Source of the DNA: GCA-2746365 sp963711255
Lineage (GTDB): Bacteria; Pseudomonadota; Gammaproteobacteria; SZUA-229
Length of the DNA stretch: 64,000 bases
NCBI GenBank assembly: GCA_963711255.1
Contig: CAVQDO010000016.1
Location: forward strand, 62,001 to 126,000
Direction of reading: 5' to 3'
In this document: one piece after another, positions 63,041 through 64,000 of the stretch
Layout of the letters: every line of letters begins with the position of its first letter
Numbering within the stretch: the first letter of the stretch is position 1
The notes under the pieces: model-generated
What the model was told of the DNA's origin: nothing
Database searches by the model: none
What the model saw: the letters and a program-made list of their open reading frames with translations, nothing else
Position numbers and translations under genes: made by a program

Positions 63041-63154
63041 AATAAATAATATAAATGGAGCCATCCTTTGATAGCTGGTAGTAATGTAAGCTGTAAATTT
63101 AGCCTGAAAGCAGTCGCGCGGCTATATCCTATTGTGATTTTAACCGATAATGAA

Positions 63155-63183
63155 TTGACATTAAGGTGATCGCCTTGTAAAGT
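63155..63183 (+). promoter_or_regulatory. Promoter of tRNA-Leu
   Basis: A perfect TTGACA (63155-63160) and TAAAGT (63178-63183, 4 of 6) are exactly 17 bases apart. The start site near 63190 would be followed by a G+C-rich discriminator (TCGTCGC), as in stable-RNA promoters under stringent control. Confidence 0.7.
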
Positions 63184-63207
63184 TCGTCGCTTGAAAATTC
63201 AGCACTT

Positions 63208-63294
63208 GCCGAGGTGGCGGAATTGGTAGACGCGCTAGCTTCAGGTGCTAGTGGGCTTTGGCCCGTGGAGGTTCAAGTCCTCTTCTCGGCACCA
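63208..63294 (+). tRNA. tRNA-Leu (anticodon CAG)
   Basis: An 87-base tRNA with encoded CCA end. The acceptor stem starts GCCGAGG and pairs with TCTCGGC near the end (one G-U pair). The D arm has GGCGGAATTGGTAGAC. The anticodon stem CTAGC/GCTAG carries the loop TTCAGGT with anticodon CAG at 63242-63244. A long variable arm (GTGGGCTTTGGCCCGTGG region) marks it as class II, and the T arm has GGTTCAAGTCC. It reads CUG, and by wobble possibly no other codon. Confidence 0.97.
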
Positions 63295-63387
63295 TTTACG
63301 AACAATAACAAATCCTGCATATTTTCGCAAGACATTGTTTTTAAATAATATTTCTCTACTTACTTTTCTTGCAGCAGCGATACTTCC

Positions 63388-63780
63388 ATGAATAAACTGC
63401 TATCCACTAAATTCTCACTGTTATTAATCCTTAACTTTTTCTACAGTAGTTCTGTATTTTCCATGTCAGAAATACCCGAAGACTCTAACAATTACCAGCC
63501 TGCTGACTGGTCAAAAAGTCAGTCTGCAGAAATTGATGCAAATATTGCTATAGAAAATAATGACCTGAGATTACTGGGGTTTGCCGGTAGAAACCACAAC
63601 ATTCCAGGCGTTAGCAGCAGCGAAGTGCAAAATGTTATTGATAAATGCGGAATTCGCTATTTTGAAGAGTTTGGTGATGTTGTTAAAAGCAACAACCAGC
63701 TCACATTAATGAAGCAGGCCCGGGATTACGCTCTGCAATACAACACAGCTATCCTCGAAACCTGTAGCAGCAATAAGTAG
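63388..63780 (+). CDS. Unknown small secreted protein
   Basis: A 130-residue protein of no family I recognise. The N-terminus has a Sec signal peptide (about 1-25, basic KLLSTK then a hydrophobic stretch LLLILNFFYSSSVFS). The mature part is polar, with about 105 residues and two cysteines (in DKCGIRY and ETCSSNK) that could form a disulfide. No lipobox, membrane segment or repeat is seen. The Shine-Dalgarno is weak. It lies alone after the tRNA, perhaps with readthrough from it. A 15-base tandem repeat follows 10 bases past its stop. Confidence 0.6.
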   Translation: MNKLLSTKFSLLLILNFFYSSSVFSMSEIPEDSNNYQPADWSKSQSAEIDANIAIENNDLRLLGFAGRNHNIPGVSSSEVQNVIDKCGIRYFEEFGDVVKSNNQLTLMKQARDYALQYNTAILETCSSNK

Positions 63781-63790
63781 CAGCCTATCG

Positions 63791-63850
63791 ATTAATCAGA
63801 CCTGGATTAATCAGACCCGGGTTAATCAGTCCTGGCTTAATCAGACCTGG
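63791..63850. repeat. Four tandem 15-bp repeats
   Basis: Four units of the type [A/G/C]TTAATCAGACCTGG lie end to end at 63791, 63806, 63821 and 63836, differing by one to three bases. Fifteen is a multiple of three: on the plus strand the unit can read INQTW, and on the minus strand PGLIN, in frames other than those of the flanking genes. The last unit overlaps the stop codon of the minus-strand gene ending at 63837. Confidence 0.9.
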
Positions 63851-64000
63851 CGATTCGGAACTTCATTCCATAAAGCATCAGTAAAATCAAAAACCAGGGA
63901 CTTAGCGATAAGGTACTACTATCGTCTGAACTTGCGACAGGCTTCGTACTGAATGTTGTTGTAACCTTGTAAGATTGATTCAAGCCAGCCAGTATCAAAC
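63837..64000 (-). CDS. C-terminal end of an unknown protein with a membrane-anchor tail (runs off the window)
   Basis: The last 53 codons are visible on the minus strand, entering from position 64000 and ending TAA at 63839-63837. They encode a polar stretch with several Ser and Thr, then SDDSSTLSLSPWFLILLMLYG followed by MKFRIARSD. A Ser-rich spacer, one hydrophobic helix of about 13 residues and a short basic tail together resemble C-terminal sorting signals such as GlyGly-CTERM or PEP-CTERM types, although no exact motif of those is seen. The protein is likely exported and anchored. The rest lies outside the window. Confidence 0.55.
   Translation of the reverse strand, partial: LILAGLNQSYKVTTTFSTKPVASSDDSSTLSLSPWFLILLMLYGMKFRIARSD

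Overview
The window is chromosomal DNA from a free-living, rod-type gammaproteobacterium outside the Enterobacterales. The evidence is gene order: ftsK-lolA-rarA, surE-pcm-yqaA-nlpD-rpoS, fur/bamE/rnfH/ratA/smpB, rnhA-dnaQ, purB-roxA and rnr-rlmB are blocks typical of this class. LPS (lpxB), outer-membrane (lolA, mlaA, bamE) and stringent-response (relA) genes confirm a Gram-negative cell. Base composition looks moderate and even. Coding density is high and there is no prophage, insertion sequence, CRISPR array or rRNA operon. Species cannot be named from this sequence.

Layout. 1-3.8 kb: 5' part of glyA, a tiny secreted repeat protein, ettA and a PilZ protein. 3.9-9.6 kb: minus-strand rarA, lolA, ftsK, ald. 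9.9-14.3 kb: plus-strand trxB, a COG3146 protein, aat and an unusual thrC. 14.3-15.3 kb: a non-coding composite inverted repeat ending in a bidirectional terminator, facing hom. 16.7-17.4 kb: a Mth938-like gene, then a 52-bp tandem repeat. 17.4-21.9 kb: rpoS, nlpD, yqaA, pcm, surE. 21.9-25.3 kb: an Smr protein, a short FleQ-like activator and a ClC channel. 25.4-33.7 kb: dnaE and rnhB, divergent lpxB and a frameshifted mlaA, then a diguanylate cyclase. 34-42.7 kb: yceI, a GGCT-like gene, relA, fur, bamE, rnfH, ratA, an NSS transporter, smpB, dnaQ, rnhA. 42.9-52.8 kb: mltD, a double cNMP-binding/rhodanese protein, a GAF/HD-GYP protein, fumC, purB, roxA, GNAT and PLD-like genes. 52.9-63.1 kb: a GGDEF-EAL protein and the run pyrD, recJ, a COG4255-like gene, rlmB, rnr. 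63.2-64 kb: tRNA-Leu(CAG), an unknown secreted protein and the 3' end of a gene with a C-terminal membrane anchor.

How the genes fit together. Most are housekeeping: replication and repair (dnaE, dnaQ, rnhA, rnhB, recJ, rarA, ftsK), translation and ribosome care (ettA, smpB, rlmB, rnr, roxA, aat), envelope assembly, amino-acid and nucleotide synthesis, and stress control (rpoS, relA, fur). Scattered among them is an almost complete cyclic-di-GMP circuit: one synthase, one GGDEF-EAL protein, one HD-GYP hydrolase, one PilZ receptor and one FleQ-like sigma-54 activator that keeps the c-di-GMP-binding LFRS motif but lacks the usual N-terminal domain.

The least ordinary features are mostly non-coding: the composite inverted repeat between thrC and hom, the 52-bp array after rpoS, a 29-bp perfect palindrome before a GNAT gene, and helically phased TGTAA motifs upstream of the FleQ-like gene. 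I found no clear new multi-gene system. The best candidates for follow-up are the truncated FleQ with its upstream array, the intergenic repeat families, the mlaA frameshift and the epsilonproteobacterial-looking thrC.
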